DNA from: Alteromonas sp. KUL42
GTDB taxonomy: Bacteria > Pseudomonadota > Gammaproteobacteria > Enterobacterales > Alteromonadaceae
DNA: 64,000 nucleotides
Direction: 5' to 3'
NCBI RefSeq assembly: GCF_006538325.1
Contig: NZ_BJKK01000002.1
Span: 62,001-126,000 of the forward strand
The translations under genes were made by a program, and so were the position numbers. This document shows positions 17,080 to 27,585 of the stretch, in pieces (position 1 is the stretch's first letter; each line of letters begins with the position of its first letter). The notes under the pieces were generated by a model, which worked only from the letters and a program-made list of their open reading frames with translations, did not search any database and was not told the origin of the DNA.

Positions 17080-20037
17080 ATGGGACACAAATTATCTAAG
17101 ATCTCCTTGGCAATACTCTCAGCCTCCGCGTTGAGTATGCCGCACATGACACTGGCTCAAGAAGCACAAGATAGTGCTGATAAAGACGTTGAAGTAATAG
17201 AAGTTTCTGGTATCAGAGCTTCTCTAGCCAGCGCCCTCAATGAAAAGCGATATCAGAACAATCTTGTCGAAGTCATAGAAGCTGAAGACATAGGTAAGTT
17301 GCCTGACCAAAACTTAGCAGAAGTGCTTGAAAACATAACCGGTATTCAAATTACTCGTGAAGCAGGTGTGGGTACAGGGGTCCAAATTCGTGGTACCGAT
17401 GCAAACCGCACCGAAATAAATGGCGTGTCGACAGTAGGCTCAGGTGCAGGACGTAGCGGCATCGACTTTGAGGATGTGTCTGCTTCTATCATTGCTGGGC
17501 TTGAAGTGACCAAGTCTCCTGATGCGAAAACCATTGAAGGTTCAGTTGGTGGTACCATCAATTTAAAGACAATACGTCCCTTGCAGCTTAACGAGCAACT
17601 CGCGGCCATCCGTGTTCAGGGTGAAAATAGTAGCCTCACTACAGACAGTAATTTTCAGCCAAGATTTTCCAGTACCTTTGGCGATAATTGGGATACTGAC
17701 CATGGTAAATTCGGTATCGTCATTAGCGGTAGTTATTCAGAGCAAGACGTAACAGCATTTCGACCACGTGCTGACCGTGATAATTTAGTGGCATCTGACA
17801 GTGGTTTTACCAGTGCACAAGCGTTCGACTTCTTACCAATACAGTTCTTCGTGCAAGACTATGACAACTTTGAATATGAAACGAAGAACTTGGTAGGCAC
17901 AATTGAGTGGGCGCCAAACGACAACACGCGGCTCTTTTTTGATGCGGTAATAAACGACCAAGAGCGTTTACAGGAAAGCTCACGAGTACAGGCATCAGGT
18001 GTTAGTGCGTTAAACGATATCTCTGTGCCAGACGAATTTGAAACAATCAATTTTGGCTCACTAGGTGGTACGAATTTAGGTTCAATCCAGGCTGCACTGC
18101 GTGGTGTTATCCCAGTAAATCTAGAGAACGATGATGATGACCCAAACCTACGTTTCTCTAGCGATACAAATTCACGCGTTACCGATAGCAAAATTTTTAG
18201 GCTTGGCGGTGAATGGCAAGGTGAAAAGTGGAAGGTGTTCGCTGAAGTCGCTTCTTCATCTTCAGATACGACTACACCTAGCTTCAATACTACGCTTAAC
18301 TTCATTAACCCTAATGCTCCCCTAGACGGCGGCGGTGCCAATGATAACAGTGTGCCTTTTGCCTATGACTTAACTGGCGGTGCTTTGACATTTGGTATTG
18401 CGGAAGGAGCGGAGTATGCGCCTACAGCTTCGCAACTGCTCGACCCAAACAACGTAGTATTGCGAGATGTAAACATTGGTCGCGATACTACAGAAAATTT
18501 CGAAGATGCACTGCGCGCTGACTTTACTTATTTTGTCGACACCATGATAACGTCGGTCGATTTTGGCTATCGCTACAATAAATCAGGCAGTAAGCGTGAA
18601 GATATCGGTACAAGTGTTGGGCTTCGTACCATGGACGATAGTCCGCGAGGGAGCCTATTCGCAGATCTACTCGTTGCAGGACCAGATAACTTCAATGATG
18701 CAGATGGCCGAGCGCTTTACGTTAAAGATTTCTTGTTAATTAATCCCGAACTCGTTGCTTCAGATCCTGAAGACGTGTTGGCGACACTACAACAAGCTAT
18801 GGAAGCGCATGGCTCGAGTCGAAGTCTTAGCGCACCTACAGCAAGCTCTTCAGGCTTTTTCGATATAGAAGAAGAAACCCACGCGCTCTATGCACAAGCT
18901 AACTTTGATTATGAGATGTTCCGCGGAAACTTCGGCGTACGTTATCTACAGACCGATGTTACTTCGGTGGGTAACTCAATTACTGTTGACAACGAAGGCA
19001 ATGAGTTAGTCTCGCGTGTTACCAACACAGGTGACTACGACTTTTTCTTACCACGCGTTAACATCGTTGCAGATGTTACAGATGATGTAGTGGTGCGCTT
19101 TGGAGCCGGTAAAGACATACGTCGTCCTAATTTTAACGACCTATCGACATCGGTGACATTCAGTACAAGCCCAAACCCTAATGTGGCAATCGGTAATCCG
19201 GGCTTAACACCTGAAGAAGTGGTGTCTTATGACTTGTCAGCAGAATGGTATTTTGCAGAAGCTAGTGTGGTTAGTGTGGGTATTTTCCACAAAACCCGTA
19301 AAGACCTGTTTGTAGATCAAATAGTCAGTCCATTTGAAGACCCAACTACAGGATACAGAGACCTTACTGACCCATGTGAAGGTGGCGGTATCTTTAACCC
19401 CATTGCCGATATTAACGTCTTTGGCCCTGACCTTGGTACAGGCGTATGCGTAGGTACAGAAACCAAGATTAATGATACCGGCGAAACAACCCAAAAAGGT
19501 ATCGAATTCGCGGTGCAATACGATTTGTCCGGCTTTGAAAGTGAACTTGGCTGGGCATCAGGGTTCGGTGTGTTGGCCAACTATACCATTCAAGAATTCT
19601 CTGGTGGTGAAGCTGAAAACAGTGCTACCAGCAGAGCCGCTAACGTATTTGCAGCGACAACGGGTGTTGATGGTATTGAAGTTTCGGCGGTACAGGGACT
19701 TTTGAACCTCTCGGAAAATGCTTACAACTTCACGCTTTATTACGAGAAATACGGGTTGTCTGCTCGCATGCGTTATACCTGGCGAGAAGCTTATCGTACT
19801 GATGACTTTGGTAGCACATCAAGCTTTCCTTGGGGCTTTCCAGCAGTTCAAGCCGACAGAGGCCAGCTAAACGCCAGCGTAACTTACGATGTAAACGAAC
19901 AACTCAATATTGGTTTGGAAGCCGTCAATATTACTGAATCAGAAGTTGAGCAGTATTGCGTTAACGAAGGGGCGCTTTTGTGCTTCCAAGGCTTGACCGA
20001 CCGAAGAATCACTCTCGGCGCTAATTATCGCTTCTAG
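17080..20037 (+). CDS. TonB-dependent receptor, probable alginate oligomer importer
   Basis: A 985-residue outer-membrane receptor. Signal peptide 1-26 (to LAQ), a TonB-box-like VEVIEVSGI near 37-45, plug domain to about 190 (LPDQNLAEVLENITGIQI, GVQIRGTDANRTEINGV, SVGGTINLKT), then a 22-strand-type barrel ending in the usual aromatic residue (LGANYRF). Members of this large-receptor group in Alteromonadales take up carbohydrate oligomers. Its position before alginate lyases and the operator-like sites upstream indicate alginate oligosaccharides; the substrate is inferred. ATG 17080 has GAAGGAAA upstream; a TTG frame at 17050 is longer but lacks support. Confidence 0.88.
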   Translation: MGHKLSKISLAILSASALSMPHMTLAQEAQDSADKDVEVIEVSGIRASLASALNEKRYQNNLVEVIEAEDIGKLPDQNLAEVLENITGIQITREAGVGTGVQIRGTDANRTEINGVSTVGSGAGRSGIDFEDVSASIIAGLEVTKSPDAKTIEGSVGGTINLKTIRPLQLNEQLAAIRVQGENSSLTTDSNFQPRFSSTFGDNWDTDHGKFGIVISGSYSEQDVTAFRPRADRDNLVASDSGFTSAQAFDFLPIQFFVQDYDNFEYETKNLVGTIEWAPNDNTRLFFDAVINDQERLQESSRVQASGVSALNDISVPDEFETINFGSLGGTNLGSIQAALRGVIPVNLENDDDDPNLRFSSDTNSRVTDSKIFRLGGEWQGEKWKVFAEVASSSSDTTTPSFNTTLNFINPNAPLDGGGANDNSVPFAYDLTGGALTFGIAEGAEYAPTASQLLDPNNVVLRDVNIGRDTTENFEDALRADFTYFVDTMITSVDFGYRYNKSGSKREDIGTSVGLRTMDDSPRGSLFADLLVAGPDNFNDADGRALYVKDFLLINPELVASDPEDVLATLQQAMEAHGSSRSLSAPTASSSGFFDIEEETHALYAQANFDYEMFRGNFGVRYLQTDVTSVGNSITVDNEGNELVSRVTNTGDYDFFLPRVNIVADVTDDVVVRFGAGKDIRRPNFNDLSTSVTFSTSPNPNVAIGNPGLTPEEVVSYDLSAEWYFAEASVVSVGIFHKTRKDLFVDQIVSPFEDPTTGYRDLTDPCEGGGIFNPIADINVFGPDLGTGVCVGTETKINDTGETTQKGIEFAVQYDLSGFESELGWASGFGVLANYTIQEFSGGEAENSATSRAANVFAATTGVDGIEVSAVQGLLNLSENAYNFTLYYEKYGLSARMRYTWREAYRTDDFGSTSSFPWGFPAVQADRGQLNASVTYDVNEQLNIGLEAVNITESEVEQYCVNEGALLCFQGLTDRRITLGANYRF

Positions 20038-20435
20038 GCAGTGAAGTCGATGCGATGCCAAGTTAGTTAAGTTTTGGTGTCGCATCTTAAAGATTTAGTT
20101 TTTCTTTTTGGTTTTACCAATTTTGTGTGTGTTTGGGGAAGTGTTGTTTGTATTGAAGTTTACTTCTTTGAGCATTATTCGTGGTGTTTTAGAGCGTGTG
20201 GATGCTGTTAAAGACAGTTCTAGAGTACCTTTTCATCTGTGCTCTAGGTTTATTGGTATTACAGGTTTGCTCTTAAAGCATTAATTGGTTTACAGATTGG
20301 TAAGTTAAGTGTAAGGTTGAAACATGCTTAAATTGGCACAACAAAAACGAATGCCACAAGAAAGCGCCATTTAATATTTTTTGGTTCGAGCAACCAACTC
20401 GAACATGTAACGAATATCGTCATTAGGAGACTCTC
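20038..20435. other. Gap between the TonB receptor and the alginate catabolic operon
   Basis: No ORF of note. It holds an imperfect hairpin (20049-20061 with 20074-20086, ends GATGCGA and TCGCATC) shortly after the receptor stop, possibly a terminator or 3' stabiliser although the T-rich stretch comes about 10 nt later. One operator-like site lies at 20253-20265, with TTGGTAAG at 20297 as a possible half site. This suggests a second regulated promoter for the genes from 20436. Confidence 0.5.
20253..20265. promoter_or_regulatory. Candidate operator upstream of the DEH reductase gene
   Basis: TTGGTATTACAGG keeps a perfect left half and centre of TTGGTA-T-TACCAA, with the last half-site diverged. 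It is about 170 bp before the start at 20436. Confidence 0.45.
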
Positions 20436-21314
20436 ATGTCAAAACCTACGATTGGTTTTATCGGTTTAGGCCTTATGGGCGGCAATATGGTGGAAAACCT
20501 TCAAAATAAAGGTTATCCCGTTACTGTCATGGATCTGAATCAGGCGGCAGTGCAAAAGTTTGTAGAGCGCGGCGCCAAAACTGCCCAAACCGGAAAAGCA
20601 CTGGCCGAGGAATCTGACATTGTTATGTTATGTCTGACTACCTCAGAGATTGTTGAAAAGGTTATCTACGCTGAAAACGGCGTGCTGGAAGGCTTAAAAA
20701 CGGGCACTGTACTCATTGATTTCGGTACATCTATTCCTGCTTCTACGCGAAAAATTGGCGCAGATCTGGCCGCAAAGGGTGTCGGCATGATTGACGCTCC
20801 ACTGGGAAGAACGCCAGCTCACGCCAAAGACGGTTTACTCAATATTATGGCGTCTGGCGATATCGACACATTCAACAAAGTGAAAAGTGTTTTAGAGGAT
20901 CAAGGCGAGAACGTATTTCATTTGGGGGCGCTGGGTGCGGGTCACACCACTAAGTTGATTAACAACTTTATGGGGATGACAACGGTTTGTGCTATGTCAC
21001 AAGCATTCGCCGTAGCTGAAAAAGCGGGTGTGGATAAGCAACAGCTTTTTGACATTATGTCTACAGGGCCTTCTAGCTCGCCATTTATGCAGTTCTGTAA
21101 AAACTATGCCGTCGACAATGTAAGCGATTTGGGCTTTTCCATTGCAAACGCAAACAAAGACTTAGGCTACTTTTTGAAAATGGTCGAAGACCTTGGAACC
21201 GTATCAAAAATTGCAGAAGGGTCATCTGCTAACTTAAACGCGGCTGTAGAAGCTGGATTAAGTCAGGGCAATGTGCCGGAGATTTTTGAATACTTCAAAA
21301 CATTAAGCAAGTAA
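20436..21314 (+). CDS. DEH reductase, 3-hydroxyisobutyrate dehydrogenase family
   Basis: A 292-residue beta-hydroxyacid dehydrogenase. The Rossmann motif GFIGLGLMGGNMVENL is at 7-22; the substrate signature follows as DAPLGRTPAHAKDGLL (near 125-140), and the catalytic Lys lies in GAGHTTKLINNFM (near 168-180). Related enzymes in marine alginate degraders reduce 4-deoxy-L-erythro-5-hexoseulose uronate (DEH) to 2-keto-3-deoxygluconate with NAD(P)H. The alginate context makes this more likely than tartronate semialdehyde reductase, though the family alone cannot tell. GGAG lies just upstream. First gene of the catabolic operon. Confidence 0.8.
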   Translation: MSKPTIGFIGLGLMGGNMVENLQNKGYPVTVMDLNQAAVQKFVERGAKTAQTGKALAEESDIVMLCLTTSEIVEKVIYAENGVLEGLKTGTVLIDFGTSIPASTRKIGADLAAKGVGMIDAPLGRTPAHAKDGLLNIMASGDIDTFNKVKSVLEDQGENVFHLGALGAGHTTKLINNFMGMTTVCAMSQAFAVAEKAGVDKQQLFDIMSTGPSSSPFMQFCKNYAVDNVSDLGFSIANANKDLGYFLKMVEDLGTVSKIAEGSSANLNAAVEAGLSQGNVPEIFEYFKTLSK

Positions 21315-21364
21315 CGCTAATTACGTCGTCGTGGTTACACAGAAGTAGAAGGTAAGAGTCGTTT

Positions 21365-23623
21365 ATGCAAATACGTTTATTTGAGTGGTTGGCCATTGTT
21401 GTCCTTATGAGTGCATTGTCGTCTAACATAAACGCAAAGCAGTACATAGTAGGGGCACCTGATGAATACAACGCAATTGCATCTTCGCTTAAAGCGGGCG
21501 ACAAGGTCATTCTGCAAGATGGTGTCTATCAGGACTTCGAATTGTTACTAGAAGGCGAGGGGGATGAGAACAATCCTATCTCGCTTTCTGCCCAAACCAA
21601 AGGCAAAGTCATCTTATCAGGCCGGTCTAACCTTCGGTTAGCGGGCCAATACTTAGAAGTATCCGGTCTGGTGTTTACCGATGGATACACACCAAGTAGC
21701 GCGGTTATTGCATTTAGAAAAGATGCAAAGACCCCTGCGTATCATTCGCGAGTAAGCGAAGTAGTCATTGATGAATACAGCAACCCTGATAGGCAGGAGT
21801 CAGACTATTGGGTTGCGCTTTATGGCAAGCACAATCGATTTGATCACAACCACCTTTCAGGAAAGCGAAACAAAGGGGTCACAGTAGCGGTTAGATTGAA
21901 CGGCGAAGAGCATCAGGAAAACCACCACAGTATCGACCACAACTATTTTGGTTATCGCCCGGTTTTTGGGTCAAACGGCGGCGAGACCTTGAGAATTGGT
22001 ACTAGCCACTATTCACTTAGCAATTCATATACTCAAGTTATCAACAATATCTTTGAGCAAACAAACGGTGAAGTCGAAATTATCTCAGTAAAGTCTGGTG
22101 AAAACGTGCTTAAAGGCAACGTGTTTTTGTCGGCGAGAGGTACGCTAACCCTGCGACATGGTAACAATAACCGTGTTGAGAATAACGTGTTTTTGGGAAA
22201 TGGTGTGGACCATACTGGTGGCATTCGCGTCATCAATGAAGGCCAGATAATTGTAAATAATTATTTAGAAGGACTAACTGGATATCGTTTTGGTAGCGGC
22301 TTCACCGTGATGAACGGGGTGCCCAACTCCCCGATAAATCGCTACCACCAAGTTAAAAAGGCGCAGATAGAAAATAATACGTTCATCAATGTTTCGCACA
22401 TTCAGCTTGGCGCAGGAAGTGATAGTGAACGCAGCGCGGTACCAGTGGACTCGGTTTTTCAGCACAACCTTGTGTACAACGAACCTTCCATGCAGTCTTT
22501 CACTGTATTCGACGATGTCAGTGGTATCGCGTTTTCTAACAATGTGAGCAATAACCCAGTGTTACCCGAACTTAAAAAAGGGGTTACAGAAACAACAATA
22601 ACGCTCATGAAAGGAGAAAGTGGGTTAGCCGTTTCAAATGTCGAAGGGGTTGGCGTGACACCAGATATGCACGTTGTTAAAAAGAGCGAAGTGGGCGTTA
22701 GCTGGTATCCAAAAACAGCGCCTGAAGTATCGTTTGGTGCAGGGGAAATGATAAATGTGCAACCCAATGCACGTGCGCTGATGAAGGCTATTGACAGTGC
22801 AAATAACGGCGATGTGTTGATACTAGCGCCAGGTTCCATTGTGGTACCTAGTGTTCTCATCATAGACAAAACACTGACGATAAAATCACAAAATACCTTT
22901 GCAACTACACTGTCATTTGAACGTTCTTCACTATTTGAAATACACGATAAAGGCAACTTGAAATTAGAAGGCCTTGTGCTCTCAGGGGCGAATAGTCCAG
23001 ACGCATTTGGTAATAGCGTTGTAAGAACCAAAAAATGGGGCATGCTGCACAATTACGTTTTACATATCGAAAACTGCAACATTGAGCATCTCGATATCAA
23101 TCATTCTTTCAATTTCTTTAGCTCTGGTAAAGGGGCCTTCGCTGACAACATATCGCTTATTAACAGCCGCTTTAATAATGTGACTGGCCATATTTTGAGC
23201 CTTGATAAAGAGTTCGAGGACTATGGCATATACAACGCTGAATACGTCCACATAATTAACAATCGTTTTGAAAATGTCAGAGGTAGCGTGGTGAACCTTT
23301 ATCGCGGCGGAACAGACGAAAGTACCTTTGGTCCCCATTTTGATATGCACGGCAATGTGCTTAACAATGTTGGTAGAGGTAAGCGAAACAAGAAGGGCGC
23401 AAGTGTTTATCTGCACGGTGTTCAGATTACTGATATCAAAGAAAATGAATTTATCGATGCTTCTCCTATAGTTATCGAACATACCGTAGGTGAGCCTATT
23501 ACTAAAATAGTTACCAATACCTTTTCAAATACACCCATGCCGAAAATTGAAGAACAATTTACGCGTGGCCCACACACAGCGTTGTTGGAAAACAATGTTT
23601 CCACGAAAGCGAACAAAGAGTAA
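21365..23623 (+). CDS. PL6 family alginate lyase
   Basis: A 752-residue secreted lyase with a signal peptide to about residue 24 (NINA-KQ). It has a parallel beta-helix of the chondroitinase B/AlyGC type (about 25-430) and a second beta-helix-like part (about 450-750, SANNGDVLILAPG..). The two-domain plan matches the exo-type PL6 enzyme AlyGC. Candidate catalytic pair K243 (ISVKSGEN) and R264 (LTLRHGNN) have the same 21-residue spacing as K220/R241 of AlyGC (recalled). It cleaves alginate by beta-elimination. It sits between the DEH reductase and PL17 genes, all on one strand. Confidence 0.88.
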   Translation: MQIRLFEWLAIVVLMSALSSNINAKQYIVGAPDEYNAIASSLKAGDKVILQDGVYQDFELLLEGEGDENNPISLSAQTKGKVILSGRSNLRLAGQYLEVSGLVFTDGYTPSSAVIAFRKDAKTPAYHSRVSEVVIDEYSNPDRQESDYWVALYGKHNRFDHNHLSGKRNKGVTVAVRLNGEEHQENHHSIDHNYFGYRPVFGSNGGETLRIGTSHYSLSNSYTQVINNIFEQTNGEVEIISVKSGENVLKGNVFLSARGTLTLRHGNNNRVENNVFLGNGVDHTGGIRVINEGQIIVNNYLEGLTGYRFGSGFTVMNGVPNSPINRYHQVKKAQIENNTFINVSHIQLGAGSDSERSAVPVDSVFQHNLVYNEPSMQSFTVFDDVSGIAFSNNVSNNPVLPELKKGVTETTITLMKGESGLAVSNVEGVGVTPDMHVVKKSEVGVSWYPKTAPEVSFGAGEMINVQPNARALMKAIDSANNGDVLILAPGSIVVPSVLIIDKTLTIKSQNTFATTLSFERSSLFEIHDKGNLKLEGLVLSGANSPDAFGNSVVRTKKWGMLHNYVLHIENCNIEHLDINHSFNFFSSGKGAFADNISLINSRFNNVTGHILSLDKEFEDYGIYNAEYVHIINNRFENVRGSVVNLYRGGTDESTFGPHFDMHGNVLNNVGRGKRNKKGASVYLHGVQITDIKENEFIDASPIVIEHTVGEPITKIVTNTFSNTPMPKIEEQFTRGPHTALLENNVSTKANKE

Positions 23624-23629
23624 ATAGCA

Positions 23630-25834
23630 ATGATTAAAAACCTCTGTGCCCTACAACAAAAATCTGCGCTGTTGCTTCTCGTTTTTTGTTCGTTTTCGTT
23701 CTCTTCCTTCGCTGCTCATCCTAACTTGGTAATTACCGAAGAAAGTGTCACCAAAATGCGTGAAGCGGCAAATCAAGAGGGGCGCTTTCAAGACGCGTAT
23801 CTTCGCGTTAAAGAAGATGTGGACGCGCATTTGTCTTTGCCTAATGTTGTGCCCGTGCCAAAAGATGGGGGTGGTGGATATACACATGAACGCCATAAGA
23901 AAAACTATCAGCTAATGTACAACGCCGGCGTGGTGTATCAAATTAGCGATAATCCTCAATATGCTCGCTACGTTAAGCAATTGCTCTTAGATTATGCCGA
24001 GCTTTACCCTATCTTGGGATTACATCCGCAGCGTAAAGTAAACGCGCAAAACCCCGGCAAGCTTTTCTGGCAAAGCCTGAATGAAGCTGTTTGGTTGGTC
24101 AATACCATTCAAGCCTATGATTTAGTGTATGAGGCGCTTACGGACGCTGAGCGCCAAACGATTGAAAATCAACTGCTTCGCCCTGTTGCATTGTTTATGT
24201 CGGAAGGTCAGCCATCAACATTTAACAAGGTCCACAATCATGGTACCTGGGCAACGGCGGGCGTCGGAATGGCGGGCTATGTCTTGAACGAACCTGAGTG
24301 GGTGGAAAAGGCGCTGTACGATTTAGAAAAGTCAGGTAAAGGAGGCTTCCTAAGGCAGCTTGATACGCTTTTCTCTCCGCAGGGTTATTACAATGAAGGT
24401 CCCTATTATCAGCGTTATGCGCTGATGCCATTTATTACTTTTGCTAAGGCCATTGAAAACAATGAGCCAGAACGAAAGATTTTCGACTATCGTGATGGTG
24501 TATTACTTAAGGCAGTGGATACAACAATTCAACTGAGCTACAACGGTTTGTTCTTTCCGATCAATGACGCAATCAAAAGCAAGGGCATTGATACAATTGA
24601 ATTAGTTTACGGTGTTGCCGTTGCCTATGAGCAAACAAAAGACTCAGGTCTGCTTGATATTGCACAACAACAAGGGCGCATAGTGTTAACTGGTGAAGGT
24701 GTTGAAATTGCAAAGGCCCTCGACGATAACAAAGCGACACCCTATAAGTTTGCGTCGATGGCTCTAGGTGATGGCAAAGACGGTGACGAAGGGGCACTGG
24801 TTATCATGCGAACTGAAAAAGCTCTCGGCGAAGCGGTGTTGTTTAAGCCGGCTGCCCAAGGGCTTGGGCATGGTCATTTTGACAAGCTCACTTGGCAACT
24901 GTATGACCAAGGCAACGAAATCATTACTGACTACGGTGCCGCTCGATTTTTAAATGTAGAAGCCAAGTACGGCGGTCGTTATTTGCCAGAAAATAACACT
25001 TATGCAAAACAAACGGTTGCACACAATACAGTGGTTGTCGATGAGCGAAGTCATTTCGATACCAATTTAACCAAAGCCAACGCCAATGCGCCAACGCTAC
25101 ACTTCTTTGAAGCCACTGAAGCAGGCTCAGTTGCTCGCGCAACAATTGATTCAGCGTATGAGGGAGTTGAACTTGATAGAACGCTAGCGTTATTAGCATT
25201 GCCTGGCTTGAAAAAACACCTTGTTATTGATGTATTTGATGTGACCAGCGAAACGCCACATACCTACGACTTACCGCTTCATTACAATGGCCAGTTGATT
25301 GATACGAATTTTAGTTTTAAGGCGAATACGCAAACGCTTAGGGCGTTAGGTAAGGAAAATGGCTACCAACACCTGTGGCTCAAAGCAGAAGGTAAGCCGC
25401 AGCAAGATTCAGCGAGAGTAACGTGGCTAAATGGAAACGGTCGATTTTACTCCCAGCACAGCGTTGCCCAAGGAAAAGAGACATTTCTTTTTACTCAACT
25501 TGGTGCTGGCGACCCCAATTTCAATTTGCGAAACGAAAATAGCGTAATCCGACGTGCTACGGGGAGTGCTCATCATCGATTTTTATCAGTGCTTGAGCCG
25601 CATGGTGAATATAACCCGAGTAAAGAATATACATTGGGCGCGGTTAGCTCTATTACTTCACTAGAACCTATCCAACATACGTCCCTCGTGCTACTCGAAT
25701 TGGTAATAAATCAACAGCATTTTTTAGTTGCAATTAACAATACAAAAGACGTTCAAAATCCAGAACCTGTTTCTTTTGACTTCAACAATAACCCTTACAC
25801 GCTTTCAAGCCGCTTCGCTGTATATGCGCTGTAA
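23630..25834 (+). CDS. PL17 oligoalginate lyase
   Basis: A 734-residue exolytic oligoalginate lyase that releases unsaturated monouronates. Signal peptide to about 28 (SFA-AH), an (alpha/alpha) toroid (about 30-370), then the heparinase II/III-like beta-sandwich (LGHGHFDKLTWQLYDQGNEIITDYGAARF; VAHNTVVVDE). N203 and H204 in VHNHGTW and Y260 in GPYYQRY align with N201, H202 and Y258 of Alg17C (recalled, offset 2). It starts 6 nt after the PL6 stop, so the two are co-expressed. It probably acts in the periplasm on oligomers imported by the TonB receptor. Confidence 0.9.
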   Translation: MIKNLCALQQKSALLLLVFCSFSFSSFAAHPNLVITEESVTKMREAANQEGRFQDAYLRVKEDVDAHLSLPNVVPVPKDGGGGYTHERHKKNYQLMYNAGVVYQISDNPQYARYVKQLLLDYAELYPILGLHPQRKVNAQNPGKLFWQSLNEAVWLVNTIQAYDLVYEALTDAERQTIENQLLRPVALFMSEGQPSTFNKVHNHGTWATAGVGMAGYVLNEPEWVEKALYDLEKSGKGGFLRQLDTLFSPQGYYNEGPYYQRYALMPFITFAKAIENNEPERKIFDYRDGVLLKAVDTTIQLSYNGLFFPINDAIKSKGIDTIELVYGVAVAYEQTKDSGLLDIAQQQGRIVLTGEGVEIAKALDDNKATPYKFASMALGDGKDGDEGALVIMRTEKALGEAVLFKPAAQGLGHGHFDKLTWQLYDQGNEIITDYGAARFLNVEAKYGGRYLPENNTYAKQTVAHNTVVVDERSHFDTNLTKANANAPTLHFFEATEAGSVARATIDSAYEGVELDRTLALLALPGLKKHLVIDVFDVTSETPHTYDLPLHYNGQLIDTNFSFKANTQTLRALGKENGYQHLWLKAEGKPQQDSARVTWLNGNGRFYSQHSVAQGKETFLFTQLGAGDPNFNLRNENSVIRRATGSAHHRFLSVLEPHGEYNPSKEYTLGAVSSITSLEPIQHTSLVLLELVINQQHFLVAINNTKDVQNPEPVSFDFNNNPYTLSSRFAVYAL

Positions 25835-25852
25835 TTTTTTAGGATTTGAGTT

Positions 25853-26197
25853 ATGAATAAGCAAAGCGAACACTTTTTATTTGGCAACGAGACAGAGATT
25901 GAAGACTTAGGTAATGGCTTAAAGCGGCAGATGCTAGGGTTTAATCACGAGCTTATGGCCGTTAAAGTCTTCTTTGACAAAGGTGCCGAGGGTTACACCC
26001 ACGCCCATCGACATTCTCAAGTCACTTACGTGGAAGAGGGAGAGTTTCATTTTAGCATTGGTGGTGAAATGAAAATTTTAAGAAAAGGGGATAGTTGCCT
26101 TATCCCTCCACACGTTGAACACGGTGCAGTATGCCCAACAGGCGGCATTCTGATAGATACGTTTAGCCCAGCTCGCGAAGATTTTGTGGGAGAATAG
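25853..26197 (+). CDS. kdgF: KdgF, uronate ring-opening cupin
   Basis: A 114-residue single-domain cupin. Metal ligands are expected in YTHAHRHSQVTYVEEGEF (H50, H52, H54, Q56) with a later PPHVEHGA (H87, H90). KdgF converts the unsaturated monouronates made by alginate or pectin lyases into the linear ketone form (DEH). It lies between the PL17 gene and the importer, with GGATTTGAG before the ATG. Length and motif spacing fit the family. Confidence 0.88.
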   Translation: MNKQSEHFLFGNETEIEDLGNGLKRQMLGFNHELMAVKVFFDKGAEGYTHAHRHSQVTYVEEGEFHFSIGGEMKILRKGDSCLIPPHVEHGAVCPTGGILIDTFSPAREDFVGE

Positions 26198-26199
26198 TA

Positions 26200-27494
26200 A
26201 TGAAAATTAATGGCTTGCGATGGTGGGTGATTGCCCTCATTGCACTGGCAACCATCATCAATTACATCGATAGGCAAGCGTTAAGCGTCCTTTGGCCAGA
26301 CATTGTTGAAGACCTGTTCCCTGATGAGTCTGCGTTAGAACGCAAACAAATTTATGCCAATATTTCTATTGTTTTGTTTTTGCCTACGCTTTTGGGCAAG
26401 CTATCTTCGGCAAACTTTTTGACTGGATAGGCACCCGCATCGGGTTTGTTTTATCAATCGGCGTATGGTCACTGGCGACGGTTTTGCATGCTTTTGCACA
26501 AGGCTTTCTAAGTTTTGCGATTTTCCGCGCCATTCTTGGTGTCGCGGAAGCGGGAAACTGGCCAGGAGCGGCAAAAGGCAATGCAGAATGGTTCCCAACC
26601 AAAGAGCGTGCCCTAGCACAAGGTATTTTCAACTCTGGTGCTGCTATTGGTGGCATTATTGCCATTCCCACAATTGCGATGATGACCGTTTATTTTAGCT
26701 GGCAACTTATTTTCATTGTTGTGGGGTCGTTGGGCTTTCTATGGTTGGTGCCTTGGATGATTTTAGTAAAAGCACCTCCAGGTTCTCATCCTTGGATCAC
26801 CGAAGAGGAAAAGCAGTACATTTTAACAGGGCAACGCATCGAGTCTGCTGAGAGCAGCGCTCATTGTGACAATGAATATAACCCTTCTACCAAGGAGCTG
26901 CTTAGCAAGAAGCAAAGTTGGGGGGTAATTATCGCATCTGCTGCAATCGACCCTATTTGGTGGCTATTCGTGTTTTGGATCCCGATTTACCTTAACGAAG
27001 TTTACGGTATGGATGTGAAGTCGATCGGTCTTTACGGTTGGGTACCTTATGTAGGCGCCATGCTTGGCGCATGGTTTGGGGGGCTACTTGCACAAAATCG
27101 TATTAAAGCTGGATGGAATACAGACAAAACCCGTAAGCTCGTCATCACGTTGGGCTGTGTCATTATGCTTCCTGCCTTACTTGCAATGGCTAACCCTGGC
27201 TCAGCCATTACAGCTGTTCTCATTATGGCCGTCATTTTATTTGGTTTTCAAACTGCAATTGGCAACGTACAAACGTTGCCCAGCGATCTATTGGGCAAAA
27301 AATCTGTAGGCACACTGTCAGGGTTCTCAGGGATGGCAGCCAAGTTAGGTGCGGTAGGGTTAACCTCTCTAGTGCCCATGTTAACCGCCGATGGCAACTA
27401 TACACCCGCATTCATTATAGGTGCATCACTTGCCATTATTGCCGTTGCCGCTGTATGGCTACTTATCCCAAAAGTTGAACCGTTGAAACAATAG
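26200..27494 (+). pseudogene. MFS alginate-product importer with frameshift
   Basis: An MFS transporter of the anion:cation symporter type (RWWVIALIALATIINYIDRQALSVLWPDI; later FRAILGVAEAGNWPGAAKGNAEWFPTKERALAQGIFNSGAAIGG), probably importing DEH or short oligouronates. The frame opened at ATG 26200 stops after 76 codons (26430). The rest, GQAIFGKLFDWIGTRIGFVLSIGVWSLATVLHAFAQG onward, is in another frame to 27494. Adding one T in GTTTTGTTTTT (26371-26381) restores IVFVFAYAFGQAIFGK and a single frame of about 431 codons. Either a real inactivating deletion or a homopolymer read error. It follows kdgF by 2 nt. Confidence 0.82.
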
Positions 27495-27585
27495 TTTAGC
27501 TATTATTGGGCATCGCTATGATGCCCGAAAAAAGCATGTTCGACGTTTTTATTAAACAAGGCGTAACAATGAAAAAATTAGCTTT

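Noticed and set aside
18131-18341. ORFs antisense and out of frame inside the TonB receptor
   Set aside because: The receptor frame is continuous with family motifs; these are shadows of its codon use.
26047-26698. Several ORFs of 70-95 codons in other frames across the start of the MFS gene
   Set aside because: They lie over clear MFS transporter coding sequence and have no ribosome sites or recognisable products.
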